Source: Sva-07 sp031398325 (GTDB taxonomy: Bacteria > Actinomycetota > Acidimicrobiia > Acidimicrobiales > Ilumatobacteraceae). Taken from it: a DNA stretch of 64,000 bases. This document shows positions 1-8,921 of the stretch, one piece after another. The notes below the pieces were generated by a model. The model was not told where the DNA came from. It made no database searches and was given only the letters and a program-made list of their open reading frames with translations. A program made the translations under genes and the position numbers. The first letter of the stretch is position 1. Each line of letters opens with the position of its first letter. The stretch covers positions 39,267 through 103,266 of the forward strand of contig JANNNB010000196.1 of NCBI GenBank assembly GCA_031398325.1, in the 5' to 3' direction.

Positions 1-1
1 C

Positions 2-193
2 GATCACGTGGGTGACAGCAGCCAGCTCATGTACGCGTTCGCCACGGCGGTCAACACGTTCCGCAACGGCGACCTCGAAGGCCTGTGGCGCGTCGGCGCC
101 GCACAAGGGTGCCTCGCCGGCGACGAAGCGCCGGCCGACGGCGCTCCTTGGTCCGACGCCGGCAGCGATCCCATCCTCGTCGTGCGCACCTGA
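2..193 (+). CDS. C-terminal fragment of an unidentified protein
   Basis: An open frame enters from the left edge and ends at a TGA at 191-193, leaving about 63 residues of the C-terminus. The visible part contains LMYAFATAVNTFRNGD and GLWRVGAAQGC, followed by a Gly/Asp/Ala-rich tail and PILVVRT. I do not recognise the family. It ends 41 nt before the molybdenum hydroxylase gene on the same strand, so the two may be co-transcribed, but nothing seen identifies it as an iron-sulfur or flavin subunit of that enzyme. Confidence is limited because only the end is present. Confidence 0.45.
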   Translation, partial: DHVGDSSQLMYAFATAVNTFRNGDLEGLWRVGAAQGCLAGDEAPADGAPWSDAGSDPILVVRT

Positions 194-234
194 GCAGAAC
201 GGCGGGTCGATCGGCTGGGGTAGGTTCGCTCCCG

Positions 235-2658
235 ATGACCGTCACCGACGCTGCTCCCGCTGCAATGCCTCGACCGGGGTCGATCCTCGGTACTCGCGTG
301 ACCCGCACCGAAGACCCCGGGTTGCTCACCGGATCGCAGAAGTATCTCGCCGACCTACCACTGGTCGACCGGCTGCATGCCGTGTTCGTCCGATCCGACG
401 TCGCCCACGGCACCGTCAACCTGATCAACATCGACGAAGCGGCCGACATGCCGGGTGTCGTCGCGATCCTCACCGCCGACAACCTCGGCGTCGCACCGCA
501 TCACGGGTTCGTGCCCGTCCATCCCGACTTCATCCGGCCACCACTCGCCGACGGAAAGGTTCGATTCGTCGGTGAACCGATCGCGGTGGTCCTCGCCGAG
601 ACGCCCGAACAGGGCGAGGACGCAGCCGAGATGATCTGGGCCGACATCGATGCCCTGCCCGCCGTGACGGACTCCGAAGACGCGCTCGCCGCCGATGCGC
701 CGATCCTGTTCGACGCACACGGATCGAACGTCGCGCAGGTTCATCTCGACCCCGTCGTCGACGGTTTGGCCGGTGCCGACCACGTCATGCGCGGACGCTT
801 CGTCAACCAGCGCATCGCCGTCGTGCCGATGGAGCCCGACTGCTGTGCTGCCGAAGTCGATGCCGACGGACGGTTGACGTTCTGGGCATCCACGCAGATG
901 CCGCACGGGCTCCACGGGCAACTGGCGTCGGCGCTCGCCATCGACAAGGCCGACATCCGGGTGATCACCGCCCAGGTCGGCGGAGGGTTCGGGGGCAAGG
1001 CCGGCATCCACGCGGAATACTCGGTCGTCGCCGCAGCGAGCCGGCTCACCGGCCGGCCGGTCCAGTGGGTGCCGCCACGCAGCGACGACATGAAAGCACT
1101 CCCCCACAGCCGTGGCCAGGTGCAGTACGTCGAACTGGGGTGCACGTCCGAGGGGAGGTTCACCGGCCTGCGGGTGCGTCTCGTCGGCGACGCAGGCGGC
1201 TACCCGACCATCGGCGCCTACCTACCCGGCGGCACGCGCCGCATGTCACAGGGCACGTACGACTTCGGCACGATCGAATTCGACCTGGTGGTCGCTGCGA
1301 CCAACACCACACCGATGGGTGCGTACCGCGGAGCGGGACGACCGGAAGCGACCGCCTTGCTCGAGCGAGCCGTCGACCAGGCGGCCCTCGAACTCGGCAT
1401 CGACCCGATCGAGATCCGCAAGAAGAACTTCCTCGCCGATGACGTCTTCCCGTTCACGACCATCACTGGCAACACCTACGACAACGGCATGTACTGGCTG
1501 CCGCTCGATCGTGCTGCCGAACTGGCCGGTTACGAACAACTCCGCGTCGAGCAACAACGACGGCGGGATGCCGGCGACCATGTGCTGCTCGGCATCGGCG
1601 TCGCGGCATACGTCGAGATCACCGCCGGTGGCGGCGCCGATGAGTTCGGGGCACTCGAGGTGCACGCCGACGGCTCGGCGACGATCTTCGCCGGCACCCT
1701 GAACCACGGTCAGGGCCATCAGACCGCTTATGCGATGTTGGTCTCCGATCAGACCGGCATCCCGATCGATCGGATCACACTCGTCGATGGCGACACCGAC
1801 CGGGTCCGAACGGGTGGCGGCACCGGCGGTTCACGATCGCTCCAACTGGGCGGCTCGGCGGTCCACGGTGCAACCGAGGCGATGGTCAGCTCGGCCAAGG
1901 AGTTGGCCGCCCGGCTCCTCGAAGCCGACGTCGCCGACATCGTCGTCGACACGGCCACCGGCACGGTCGGCGTCGCGGGCGTGCCGGCGCAAGCCCTCAC
2001 GTGGGCCGAACTGGCCGGCCGCGCTGCGGACGAGGGCACCGCACTGACGGGCGAGTTCGACTTCCACCAGGACGGCGCCACGTTCCCGTTCGGAGCGCAC
2101 ATCGCGGTCGTCGAGGTCGACACCGACACCGGCAAGGTGCGCCTCGTACGCCACGTCGCGGTCGACGACTGTGGCACGGTGCTCAACCCGTTGCTCGTCG
2201 AGGGGCAGCAGCACGGCGGCATCGCAGCCGGTGTCGGGCAGGCCCTCTACGAAGAGATCATCTACGACAGCGACGCCAATCCGATCACGTCGAACCTTGC
2301 GGAATACGCCATGCCGTCGGCGGCGGAGCTGCCCTCGTTCGAAGTGCACTCGACGGAGACACCGACCCCATTGAACCCACTCGGGGCGAAGGGCATCGGC
2401 GAGGCCGCCACCATCGGCTCGACTCCCGCGGTGCAGAACGCCGTGATCGATGCGCTCGCGCACCTCGGGGTCCGACACATCGATCTGCCGTGCACGCCCG
2501 AGCGGGTCTGGCGGACCATCGAGGCCGCCCGGAACGGGACGCTGCCCGATCCGTGGCGCGAACCACCGGCAGTGTTCGAGCAACTCCGCGCCGACGCGTC
2601 GGCAGCTGCCGACAACGAGGAGTCAGCCGAGGCGGCCGCCGCTGCCGACGGTGTCTGA
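235..2658 (+). CDS. Xanthine dehydrogenase/CO dehydrogenase-family molybdopterin-binding large subunit (form II CoxL-like)
   Basis: This 807-residue protein is the molybdenum cofactor-binding large subunit of a molybdenum hydroxylase. The family signature QVGGGFGGK lies at residues 247-255 and the active-site loop AYRGAGR at 363-369. That loop is the form II (BMS) version; true form I CO dehydrogenases carry AYxCSFR, so CO oxidation cannot be assumed and the substrate is unknown. The catalytic glutamate is in KGIGEAAT (Glu723). The ATG at 235 was chosen because the family N-terminus (GTRVTRTEDPGLLTG) follows at once; an open frame extends upstream without homology. Such enzymes normally work with a 2Fe-2S subunit and an FAD subunit. 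Neither is downstream here, so partners must lie upstream of the window or elsewhere. Confidence 0.92.
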   Translation: MTVTDAAPAAMPRPGSILGTRVTRTEDPGLLTGSQKYLADLPLVDRLHAVFVRSDVAHGTVNLINIDEAADMPGVVAILTADNLGVAPHHGFVPVHPDFIRPPLADGKVRFVGEPIAVVLAETPEQGEDAAEMIWADIDALPAVTDSEDALAADAPILFDAHGSNVAQVHLDPVVDGLAGADHVMRGRFVNQRIAVVPMEPDCCAAEVDADGRLTFWASTQMPHGLHGQLASALAIDKADIRVITAQVGGGFGGKAGIHAEYSVVAAASRLTGRPVQWVPPRSDDMKALPHSRGQVQYVELGCTSEGRFTGLRVRLVGDAGGYPTIGAYLPGGTRRMSQGTYDFGTIEFDLVVAATNTTPMGAYRGAGRPEATALLERAVDQAALELGIDPIEIRKKNFLADDVFPFTTITGNTYDNGMYWLPLDRAAELAGYEQLRVEQQRRRDAGDHVLLGIGVAAYVEITAGGGADEFGALEVHADGSATIFAGTLNHGQGHQTAYAMLVSDQTGIPIDRITLVDGDTDRVRTGGGTGGSRSLQLGGSAVHGATEAMVSSAKELAARLLEADVADIVVDTATGTVGVAGVPAQALTWAELAGRAADEGTALTGEFDFHQDGATFPFGAHIAVVEVDTDTGKVRLVRHVAVDDCGTVLNPLLVEGQQHGGIAAGVGQALYEEIIYDSDANPITSNLAEYAMPSAAELPSFEVHSTETPTPLNPLGAKGIGEAATIGSTPAVQNAVIDALAHLGVRHIDLPCTPERVWRTIEAARNGTLPDPWREPPAVFEQLRADASAAADNEESAEAAAAADGV

Positions 2659-2714
2659 CCCGACGACGAGGTCGGTCGTGCAGGCCACCGGCGGGCTTCG
2701 ACGTGGTGGGACCG

Positions 2715-3956
2715 CTAGGTCGGTGGCTCGCAGTCGACGCAGCGGACGTCGGCTGGCGCCTCACCTCGCAGTACCGCCGTGAACCAGTCGACGAGTCGTA
2801 CGCCCTCGACTTCCATCTCGTAGAACTGATCGCCGGCGATGATCGTGTGTGTCGTACCGGGAGCGACGTACGTGGCGAGCGGGACACCCGACGACTCGGC
2901 TTGTGCTGCGGTCTGGTCGATCAGCGTGACCAACTGGTCGGCGCTGAATCCTGCGATGCCGCCGAAGAACGACTGCACGTCGTCGAACGCGAAGTCGAAG
3001 CGGGCGTACGTGATGTTCGGGTTGTGCTGCATCGCCTGGACGTAGAGCCCCGGGATGCTCCGCTGCTCGGGCGTGAGCTCCGCGTAACCGGCCCAGTCCG
3101 GACCGACGGTGTCGGTCCCCCACATCCCGGCACCGATCGATGCGTTCACCCCGGGCACGTCGGGATAGGCGCCCGCGCTGTCGCCCAGCGTCGTCACCTT
3201 CGCGTCGGGGACCTCATCGGCCGCCAACGCCGCGAACAGTGGCGTCGGCACAGCGCCGGCGCTCGCACCCGCCACCACGAGGTCGTCGACATCGGGGTAC
3301 GCCTCGAGCATGTACTCGAGCCCGGCTGTTGCGTTGACGTAGCCGTTGTGGACCACGGTCAGGTCCTCCGAGTACTCCGTCGTCTTGTTCCCGATGTGCA
3401 CATCACCGCTGCAGTAGGGCACGTACACCACGGAATAGTCGGCGAGTGGGTTCTCGGGGTTCGCCTGATCGAAGATCCCGCCGCGACCCGCCGGTGGACT
3501 GCCGAGATCGAGGTTGACCGTGGCCGTCGAGTCCTCGAAGTCGCAGGTCTCAGCGCTGAAGCAGGCGCCGCCGCCCTCGAAGTACAGCACGACCTTGGTC
3601 GGATCGGCCGGACGATCCCAGAGTTCGAACGGGCTGCCATCCATGCACATGCAGTCCTCTCCCGGGTCGACGGCCGTCCACTGGTCGAGCGCTACCGAGC
3701 CGGCAGCGCTGTCGGTCGGCGACGGGTCGGTCGCCTCCGGCTCGGTGGGAGGTGCGTCCGTGGGGGTCGGCTCGGTGGGCGCCGGTTCCGTGGAAGCCGG
3801 TTCGGTCACCACGGGAGCGCTGTCGTCCGGAGCGAGTTCTGTCACTGCCGGGTCCGACCTGTCCGAAGCGGCGTCGTCGGATCCGCTGCATGCCGATACG
3901 ACTGCGACGATCGCGACCGCGACGAACCCCAGACGACGTACTGATCCAATCCGCAT
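2715..3956 (-). CDS. Pectinacetylesterase-family lipoprotein
   Basis: A 413-residue exported protein. The N-terminus is a lipoprotein signal peptide with lipobox VSAC (Cys23), followed by a long Pro/Thr/Glu-rich linker up to about residue 90. The rest looks like the pectinacetylesterase/Notum-type alpha-beta hydrolase family: an oxyanion-like GGGACF segment, a candidate nucleophile in GASAGAVP, a GDSAGAY segment and a candidate catalytic His in TTHTII. Family members deacetylate polysaccharides or act as lipases/thioesterases; the substrate here is unknown. The linker would space the enzyme from the membrane anchor. It converges on the preceding gene and stands alone on its strand. Confidence 0.78.
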   Translation of the reverse strand: MRIGSVRRLGFVAVAIVAVVSACSGSDDAASDRSDPAVTELAPDDSAPVVTEPASTEPAPTEPTPTDAPPTEPEATDPSPTDSAAGSVALDQWTAVDPGEDCMCMDGSPFELWDRPADPTKVVLYFEGGGACFSAETCDFEDSTATVNLDLGSPPAGRGGIFDQANPENPLADYSVVYVPYCSGDVHIGNKTTEYSEDLTVVHNGYVNATAGLEYMLEAYPDVDDLVVAGASAGAVPTPLFAALAADEVPDAKVTTLGDSAGAYPDVPGVNASIGAGMWGTDTVGPDWAGYAELTPEQRSIPGLYVQAMQHNPNITYARFDFAFDDVQSFFGGIAGFSADQLVTLIDQTAAQAESSGVPLATYVAPGTTHTIIAGDQFYEMEVEGVRLVDWFTAVLRGEAPADVRCVDCEPPT

Positions 3957-4004
3957 CCGCGGATCTTGTCACGCCCGTGCCCGCTCGCTCACACGGGAAC
4001 GACG

Positions 4005-5000
4005 TCACACGGCAGCGAAGACGCTGTCGAGCCTCGGGCGCCCGCCGGAGGCGGCGACCGCTCGGCCGTCGTCGACGAGCTTGGCGAGATGGGCGAGCAC
4101 ACTGCGCGCCGCCGGCTGGTGCAGGCGCGGATCCACATCCGTGTACAGGCGCAACACGATCTGTGACACCGAATCACACCCGTCACGAACCGCGGCGAGC
4201 ACCTGCTGTTCGCGGTCGAGACGATGAGCGATCAACCCGTCGACGAACTCGCGTGGCCGATCGATCGGCGGACCGTGCGTCGGCACGAGCACGTCATCGT
4301 CACGTCCGGCGACGAGCCGCAGAGACTCGATGTAGGCCGACATGTCGCCATCCGGTGGCGACACGACCGTGGTGCTCCAGCCCATCACGTGATCACCGGT
4401 GAACAGCGTCCGGGTCACGCCGTCGTCGAGGGCGTAGCAGACGTGGTTCGACGTGTGGCCGGGCGTGTGCACGGCCCGCATCGTCCACCCGTCGGCGTCA
4501 GCTACGTCGTCGCCGGACCGCACGACCACGTCAGGTGTGAAGGCGCGGTCGATCGACTCCTCGACCGGAGCGGGGGCAGTCGAAGCGGGCGCCGCGTCAC
4601 CCGCCGATCCCGTCTGCGGGTCGGGTTCGGGAAGCTTCAATTCGACCGGGTCGTCTCCGATGTCCCACTCGTCGTCGCCGTGCGGCCCGAACCCGACGGT
4701 CGGAGCGCCGGACTCGGCAGCGAGCCAGGCGGCGAGCGGCGAATGGTCGGAGTGGCAGTGGGTGATCAGGATCGCTCGAACGGTGCGGCCGGCGAGGGCG
4801 GCGTGCAGTGCGTCCCGATGGCTGTCCACGATCGGGCCCGGATCGATCACCACGACGTCGTCGCCGCCGACGATGTAGGTGCCGGTGCCGTGATAGGTGA
4901 ACTTCGACGGGTTCTCGGCGATCACGCGGCTCACGAGCGGAGCCAACCGGGCCGCCACTCCGTAGGTGAACGTCGACGGGTCGAGCGTCAGGAATTCCAT
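4005..5000 (-). CDS. MBL-fold metallo-hydrolase
   Basis: A 331-residue metallo-beta-lactamase-fold hydrolase. The Zn-binding motif THCHSDH is in the first third, a second ligand region is HTPGHTSNHVCY, and TGDHVMG and PTHGPP supply the remaining predicted ligands. The C-terminal region (HRLDREQQVL to the end) resembles the winged-helix domain of LACTB2-like proteins and glyoxalase II relatives. I chose the ATG at 5000 (MEFLTLDPSTF); it overlaps the 3' end of the asparaginase gene by 13 nt, suggesting translational coupling. A longer in-frame extension exists upstream but lies inside the asparaginase gene. Substrate unknown; thioesters or nucleotides are typical for relatives. Confidence 0.85.
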   Translation of the reverse strand: MEFLTLDPSTFTYGVAARLAPLVSRVIAENPSKFTYHGTGTYIVGGDDVVVIDPGPIVDSHRDALHAALAGRTVRAILITHCHSDHSPLAAWLAAESGAPTVGFGPHGDDEWDIGDDPVELKLPEPDPQTGSAGDAAPASTAPAPVEESIDRAFTPDVVVRSGDDVADADGWTMRAVHTPGHTSNHVCYALDDGVTRTLFTGDHVMGWSTTVVSPPDGDMSAYIESLRLVAGRDDDVLVPTHGPPIDRPREFVDGLIAHRLDREQQVLAAVRDGCDSVSQIVLRLYTDVDPRLHQPAARSVLAHLAKLVDDGRAVAASGGRPRLDSVFAAV

Positions 5001-5956
5001 GACACCCAGGGCAGCGGGTCCACGCTGCCCACCTCGTGACCGTGGCCGCGCACGATCGGCCGCGTGGCGGCGAAGGCGGCGTCGAATGCGCCTCCGGTGT
5101 CGGCACCGATGGCGCGCAACGCTCCCACCGTCGCGGCCCGACGCGCCTCGTCGGACCCACCTGCGATCTTCAGTGCGAAGGAGCGGCCGTCCGGGAGCGC
5201 TGCCGCCATCACACCCTCGGCTCCGTCCTTGGCCACGAGCCCCGGCGTCGCCCGCATCCACACTGTTGTGTCACGTCGATCACCTGCGACAAGGTCGGGG
5301 CGCGCCGTCATCGCTTCCGCCACACCGGTCGACGAGCTGGCGATCGACGCGAACGCCCGCGCCAGTTCGACGAGCCCGATCACGTGCGTCGGCGCACCGC
5401 ACCCGTCGATTCCGACGTGGTGCACCGGAGCACCGTGTGCCTCGATCGACCTGGTGATGGCGAGCTGCAGTTCGTGGCCGGGTTCCAGATAGTCGGCGAT
5501 CGACCATCCGTTGATCCGGCACGTGGCGAGCATGCCGGCATGCTTTCCAGAGCAGTTCTGTGCCAACGCGGTTGCCGGCTCACCAGCACGGACAGCAGCG
5601 TCGCGCGCATCGGCGTTGTACGGATGAGACGGCGTGTTGCGTAGATCGGATTCGTCGAGGTCGAACGTGGCGAGCACCCGTCGCACCGCCTCGATGTGGA
5701 CGCTGCACCCGTCGTGGCTGGCGCACACGATCGCCATCAGATCGTCGGGCAGCGCCAGCCCGAGTTCGGCCATCGCCGTCGCCTGCAACGGCTTGAGCGC
5801 CGACCGTGGATACACCGGGAGGTGCGGGTCCCCGACCGATGCGACGATCGATCCGTCGGCTCCGAGCGCTACCGCCGCTCCGTGGTAAAGCGACTCCTCG
5901 CAACCACTGCGGGTCGCTACTGCAAGTGGGCCGAACGCGTCATCGAATCGAGTCAT
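4988..5956 (-). CDS. L-asparaginase, rhizobial/type II-like (Asparaginase_II family)
   Basis: A 322-residue protein of the family represented by the Rhizobium etli asparaginase, unrelated to the classical EcA enzymes. Family landmarks include YPRSALKPLQA near residue 50, CASHDG, NCSGKHAGML in the middle and GIDGCGAPTH later; the SxxK-like SALK and the Cys/Lys residues of SGKHAGM are the conserved active-site positions. It would hydrolyse asparagine to aspartate and ammonia in the cytoplasm. No signal peptide is seen. It is the first gene of a two-gene unit with the MBL-fold hydrolase, whose start codon lies within its 3' end. Confidence 0.9.
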   Translation of the reverse strand: MTRFDDAFGPLAVATRSGCEESLYHGAAVALGADGSIVASVGDPHLPVYPRSALKPLQATAMAELGLALPDDLMAIVCASHDGCSVHIEAVRRVLATFDLDESDLRNTPSHPYNADARDAAVRAGEPATALAQNCSGKHAGMLATCRINGWSIADYLEPGHELQLAITRSIEAHGAPVHHVGIDGCGAPTHVIGLVELARAFASIASSSTGVAEAMTARPDLVAGDRRDTTVWMRATPGLVAKDGAEGVMAAALPDGRSFALKIAGGSDEARRAATVGALRAIGADTGGAFDAAFAATRPIVRGHGHEVGSVDPLPWVSWNS

Positions 5957-5972
5957 CTCGTCGATGATGCTG

Positions 5973-7283
5973 TCACGTCAGCCGGGGGTCGCTGGAAACG
6001 GTCGGGTCCTCGACGTCGACGGGGTCACGAGAACGTCGCGGCGGCGCAACCGTGGTCAGGTGACTGTCGACCACGTCGTAGCGCTTGCCCCATTCGCCGG
6101 CCAACGCCTGCATCATCGCCGCCGCTGGAAGGGCGAGCACCGCGCCGACAGCGCCGAGCAGCGACGCCCCCGCGAGGGCGGCGCCGAACGCGACGGCTGG
6201 GTGGAGCTCCATGGTTCGAGCCGTGATGCGCGGGGCGAAGACGTAGTTCTCGACCTGCTGGTACACGACGATGAACGCGACGACGATCGCCGCCTTGAGC
6301 GGTGAATCGAGGAACGTCAACAGCGCCGGCAGGATGCCGGCGAGGTAGGTGCCGACGACGGGCAGGAACTGGCTGACGAGACCGACCCACAGGGCGAGCG
6401 CGACGGGCGCGGGGGTGCCGATCGCCTGGAAGACGATCCAGTGGAAGAACGCCGACAGCAACGCCAGCAAGGCCCGGGAGTACAGGTAGCCACCGGTCTT
6501 GGTGATCGCCAGCTCCCATGCGTGCAGGACCCGCTCCTGGCGCGCCGGAGGCAGCCGCGAGCAGACCGTCCGTCTCAATCGCGGTCCGTCCGCCACGAGG
6601 TAGTAGGTGAACAACACCACCGACAGTGCCTGGAAGATGATCGCAAGCACGGCCAGCGAGAACTGGACGGCCTCGTCGCTCTGCGACCGGATGAACTCCT
6701 GAACGGCGCCGTCCGGGTCGTTGAACTCGTCGATGACCTCAGCCGCGTCGATGTCGGTACCGAACGTGTCGTTGATGAAATCGACGGTGTCGGTGATGTA
6801 CCGGTCGGACTCCTCGAGCAGGTCGGCGACCTGGGTTCCGACGAGGGTGCCCACCGCGGCGACGAACAGTAGGAACGCGAACAGCACACCGAGCAGGATG
6901 GTGATGGTCGCTCGTCCGCGGCGCCATCCGCGTGCGGCGAGTCGGTTGACGCCGGGCTCGACGGCGAGCGCAAGGAACAACGACACGAGCAGGAGGACCA
7001 GCAGCGACGACAGCCGGTGGAACACGTGACGGAACGCAAACGTCAGGACGAACCCGGTCCAGAACACGGCGACGGAAGGGATGACCCAACGCGGCACGGT
7101 CCGATCGGTCGCTCGCCGGTCCCATGGGCGGCCGTTCGGGTCCACTGCGCCGCTGCGGAATCTCGCGTCGTCGGTAGAGGTGGCGCTGCCGGCGTCGTTC
7201 GGTCGGGGACCGACTGCGGCCGCTACCGCGGCGGCGACACGATCGGGGGAACCATCGGGCGCATCGATGGTTTCGTCGGACAC
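5973..7283 (-). CDS. AI-2E family transporter (PerM-like membrane protein)
   Basis: An integral membrane protein of about 436 residues with a 65-residue hydrophilic, Ala/Asp-rich N-terminus. Hydrophobic segments include VIPSVAVFWTGFVLTF, LLVLLLVSLFLALAV and ATITILLGVLFAFLLF, then a soluble loop rich in Asp/Glu, then four or more C-terminal membrane segments. The family signature LVSQFLPVVGTYLAGILPAL and GAALAGASLLGAVGAVLALPAAA are clear. Family members export autoinducer-2 or ions, but most are uncharacterised. The GTG at 7283 is my start choice (VSDETIDAP); a TTG 39 nt upstream is possible. It is divergent from the MpaB-like gene with about 57 bp between them. Confidence 0.88.
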   Translation of the reverse strand: MSDETIDAPDGSPDRVAAAVAAAVGPRPNDAGSATSTDDARFRSGAVDPNGRPWDRRATDRTVPRWVIPSVAVFWTGFVLTFAFRHVFHRLSSLLVLLLVSLFLALAVEPGVNRLAARGWRRGRATITILLGVLFAFLLFVAAVGTLVGTQVADLLEESDRYITDTVDFINDTFGTDIDAAEVIDEFNDPDGAVQEFIRSQSDEAVQFSLAVLAIIFQALSVVLFTYYLVADGPRLRRTVCSRLPPARQERVLHAWELAITKTGGYLYSRALLALLSAFFHWIVFQAIGTPAPVALALWVGLVSQFLPVVGTYLAGILPALLTFLDSPLKAAIVVAFIVVYQQVENYVFAPRITARTMELHPAVAFGAALAGASLLGAVGAVLALPAAAMMQALAGEWGKRYDVVDSHLTTVAPPRRSRDPVDVEDPTVSSDPRLT

Positions 7284-7340
7284 GACCGGATCGTACCCGT
7301 GCGCCGTGGGAGCATGGCGCAATGGTGACGCAATGGTGAC

Positions 7341-8210
7341 GTGCTCGTGAGGAGTTGGCTGGGCGAGCAGGTCCGCGAGCGGGTGGTGGGCCCCGATGCG
7401 GTGGAGCGCCGTGCCGAGCTGTTCGACTCCGGCGAACCCGGCTGGTTCGAGCCGGGTTCACCCATCGTGCGCGTCCACGCCGACGCATCGATGTTCATCG
7501 GCGGCCTCCGGGCGTTGCTCTTCCAGTCGATGCACCCGTTGGCGATGGCGGGGGTGGCGCAACACTCCGACTATCGCCACGATCCCTGGGGCCGTCTGCA
7601 ACGCACGGCCGACTATCTCGCAGCGACGACGTTCGGGCCGGCGAGCGAGGCCCAGCGCGCGGTCGACGTCGTGCGTCACGTGCACCGCCACGTCGTCGGA
7701 TCGGCATCCGACGGCAGGGCGTACTCGGCAAACGATCCGCATCTGCTCCGCTGGGTTCACCTCGCCGAACTCGACAGTTTCCTCGTGGCCCACGATCGCT
7801 ACGGGGCCGAGCCGCTCGTGGGTGGCGATCGCGACCGTTACGTCGCTGACGTCGGCGTGGTTGCTCGCGCGCTCGGCGTGTCGGCGCCGCCCGTGACCGA
7901 ACGAGGTCTGCGCGATCAGCTCCGTTCGTATCGATCCGAGCTGCGCGGCACCGCGGAGGCCCGCGAGGCGGCCCGATACCTGCTCCTCCAGCCACCACTG
8001 CCGTTCGCAGCCCGACCCGCGTACGGGCTGATCGCAGGGGCCGCGGTCGCGCTGATGCCGGCCTGGACCCGGATCCCGCTGCGGCTCCCATGGCTCCCGG
8101 TCGCCGAGACGATCGCGCTGCGCCCCGCCGGCGAACTCGTCACCCGCACCATCCGCTGGGCGGTCACGCCACCCACATCACCCGATGAATCGCCAGCCGG
8201 CACCGAATAG
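7341..8210 (+). CDS. Oxygenase MpaB family protein (DUF2236)
   Basis: A 289-residue protein of the MpaB/DUF2236 family, relatives of the latex-clearing rubber oxygenase and fungal MpaB. Typical pieces are SMFIGGLRALLFQSMHPLAM near residue 50, then DPWGRLQRTADYL, and HLLRWVHLAELDSFL, whose histidines match the heme-ligand region of the family. Reaction unknown; many actinobacterial copies are annotated as oxygenases by similarity only. The GTG at 7341 is the assigned start; an in-frame GTG at 7347 is an alternative. The 3' end is followed 13 nt later by the first 52-bp palindrome, which separates it from the convergent cyclophilin gene. Confidence 0.87.
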   Translation: MLVRSWLGEQVRERVVGPDAVERRAELFDSGEPGWFEPGSPIVRVHADASMFIGGLRALLFQSMHPLAMAGVAQHSDYRHDPWGRLQRTADYLAATTFGPASEAQRAVDVVRHVHRHVVGSASDGRAYSANDPHLLRWVHLAELDSFLVAHDRYGAEPLVGGDRDRYVADVGVVARALGVSAPPVTERGLRDQLRSYRSELRGTAEAREAARYLLLQPPLPFAARPAYGLIAGAAVALMPAWTRIPLRLPWLPVAETIALRPAGELVTRTIRWAVTPPTSPDESPAGTE

Positions 8211-8223
8211 CAGTCCGAAAACA

Positions 8224-8275
8224 CGTTTGTGACAAGAAATCGGAGGACCGGGTCTCCGATTTCTTGTCACAAACG
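8224..8275. repeat. 52-bp palindromic element, family A, copy 1
   Basis: Two perfectly complementary 22-bp arms flank an 8-bp centre (gaccgggt). The left arm begins cgtttgtgacaagaaatcgg. It lies between two convergent genes, 13 nt after one stop codon and 24 nt before the other. No run of T follows the stem, so it is not a textbook intrinsic terminator, but its position suits a bidirectional 3'-end structure. Three further copies are at 42042, 49975 and 57429. Confidence 0.9.
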
Positions 8276-8299
8276 ATGAATGCGGGGCTGTGAACTGGG

Positions 8300-8860
8300 T
8301 CAGTCGTCGGCGACGTTGATGGTGACGCTGTTGATGACGACGTCGGTCTTCGGCTTGTCGCCGCCACCGGTCGCCACGCGCTGCATGCCGTCGACGATGT
8401 CGAGGCCCTTCACGACCTGACCGAACAGGCTGTACTGCGGCGGCAGGCCGACACCCGACGGACCCGACACGATGAAGAACTGGCTGCCGTTGGTGTGCGG
8501 TCCGGCGTTGGCCATCGCCACCGAGCCGATCTGGTATTCGCGCGGCTTGGGCAGTTCGTCGTTGAACTTGTAGCCAGGCCCGCCGCGACCGGTGCCGGTC
8601 GGGTCGCCGCCCTGGCACATGAAGCCGTTGATGATCCGGTGGAAGATCACCCCGTCGTAATAGTGGTGCAGCGCGAGGAACACGACGTTGTTGACCGTGT
8701 TGGGCGCTTTCACCGCGTCGAGTGCGATGACGATCTCGCCGAGCGTCGTGTCGAGCGTCGCCGTGTACCGCTTCGCCGGGTCGATGCCGAGTTCAGGAGC
8801 CGAGGCGAACTGTTGGGTCTTGGGTGCGGAACCGTCGAATGGTGGGAACGTCGTAGCCAT
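8300..8860 (-). CDS. Cyclophilin-type peptidyl-prolyl cis-trans isomerase
   Basis: A 186-residue cyclophilin. The core reads TATLDTTLGEIVIALD, then NNVVFLALHHYYDGVIFHRII, GFMCQGGDPTGTGRGGPGYKF, SVAMANAGPHTNGSQFFI and SLFGQVVKGLDIVDGM, which hold the catalytic Arg (FHR) and the Gln/Phe of the proline pocket. It would assist folding in the cytoplasm; no signal peptide is seen. I chose the ATG at 8860 (MATTFPPFDG); an in-frame ATG 12 nt upstream would add four residues. The C-terminus (TDVVINSVTINVADD) is the usual last strand, so the gene is intact. Confidence 0.93.
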   Translation of the reverse strand: MATTFPPFDGSAPKTQQFASAPELGIDPAKRYTATLDTTLGEIVIALDAVKAPNTVNNVVFLALHHYYDGVIFHRIINGFMCQGGDPTGTGRGGPGYKFNDELPKPREYQIGSVAMANAGPHTNGSQFFIVSGPSGVGLPPQYSLFGQVVKGLDIVDGMQRVATGGGDKPKTDVVINSVTINVADD

Positions 8861-8921
8861 GGCGCCGACCATATCGGCCGCCCACCCGCGGCCGAAACCA
8901 CGCGCCGGCCTCGGACGCCGG

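Noticed and set aside
235..2658. True aerobic carbon monoxide dehydrogenase
   Set aside because: The active-site loop is AYRGAGR (form II) and not AYxCSFR; CO oxidation cannot be claimed.
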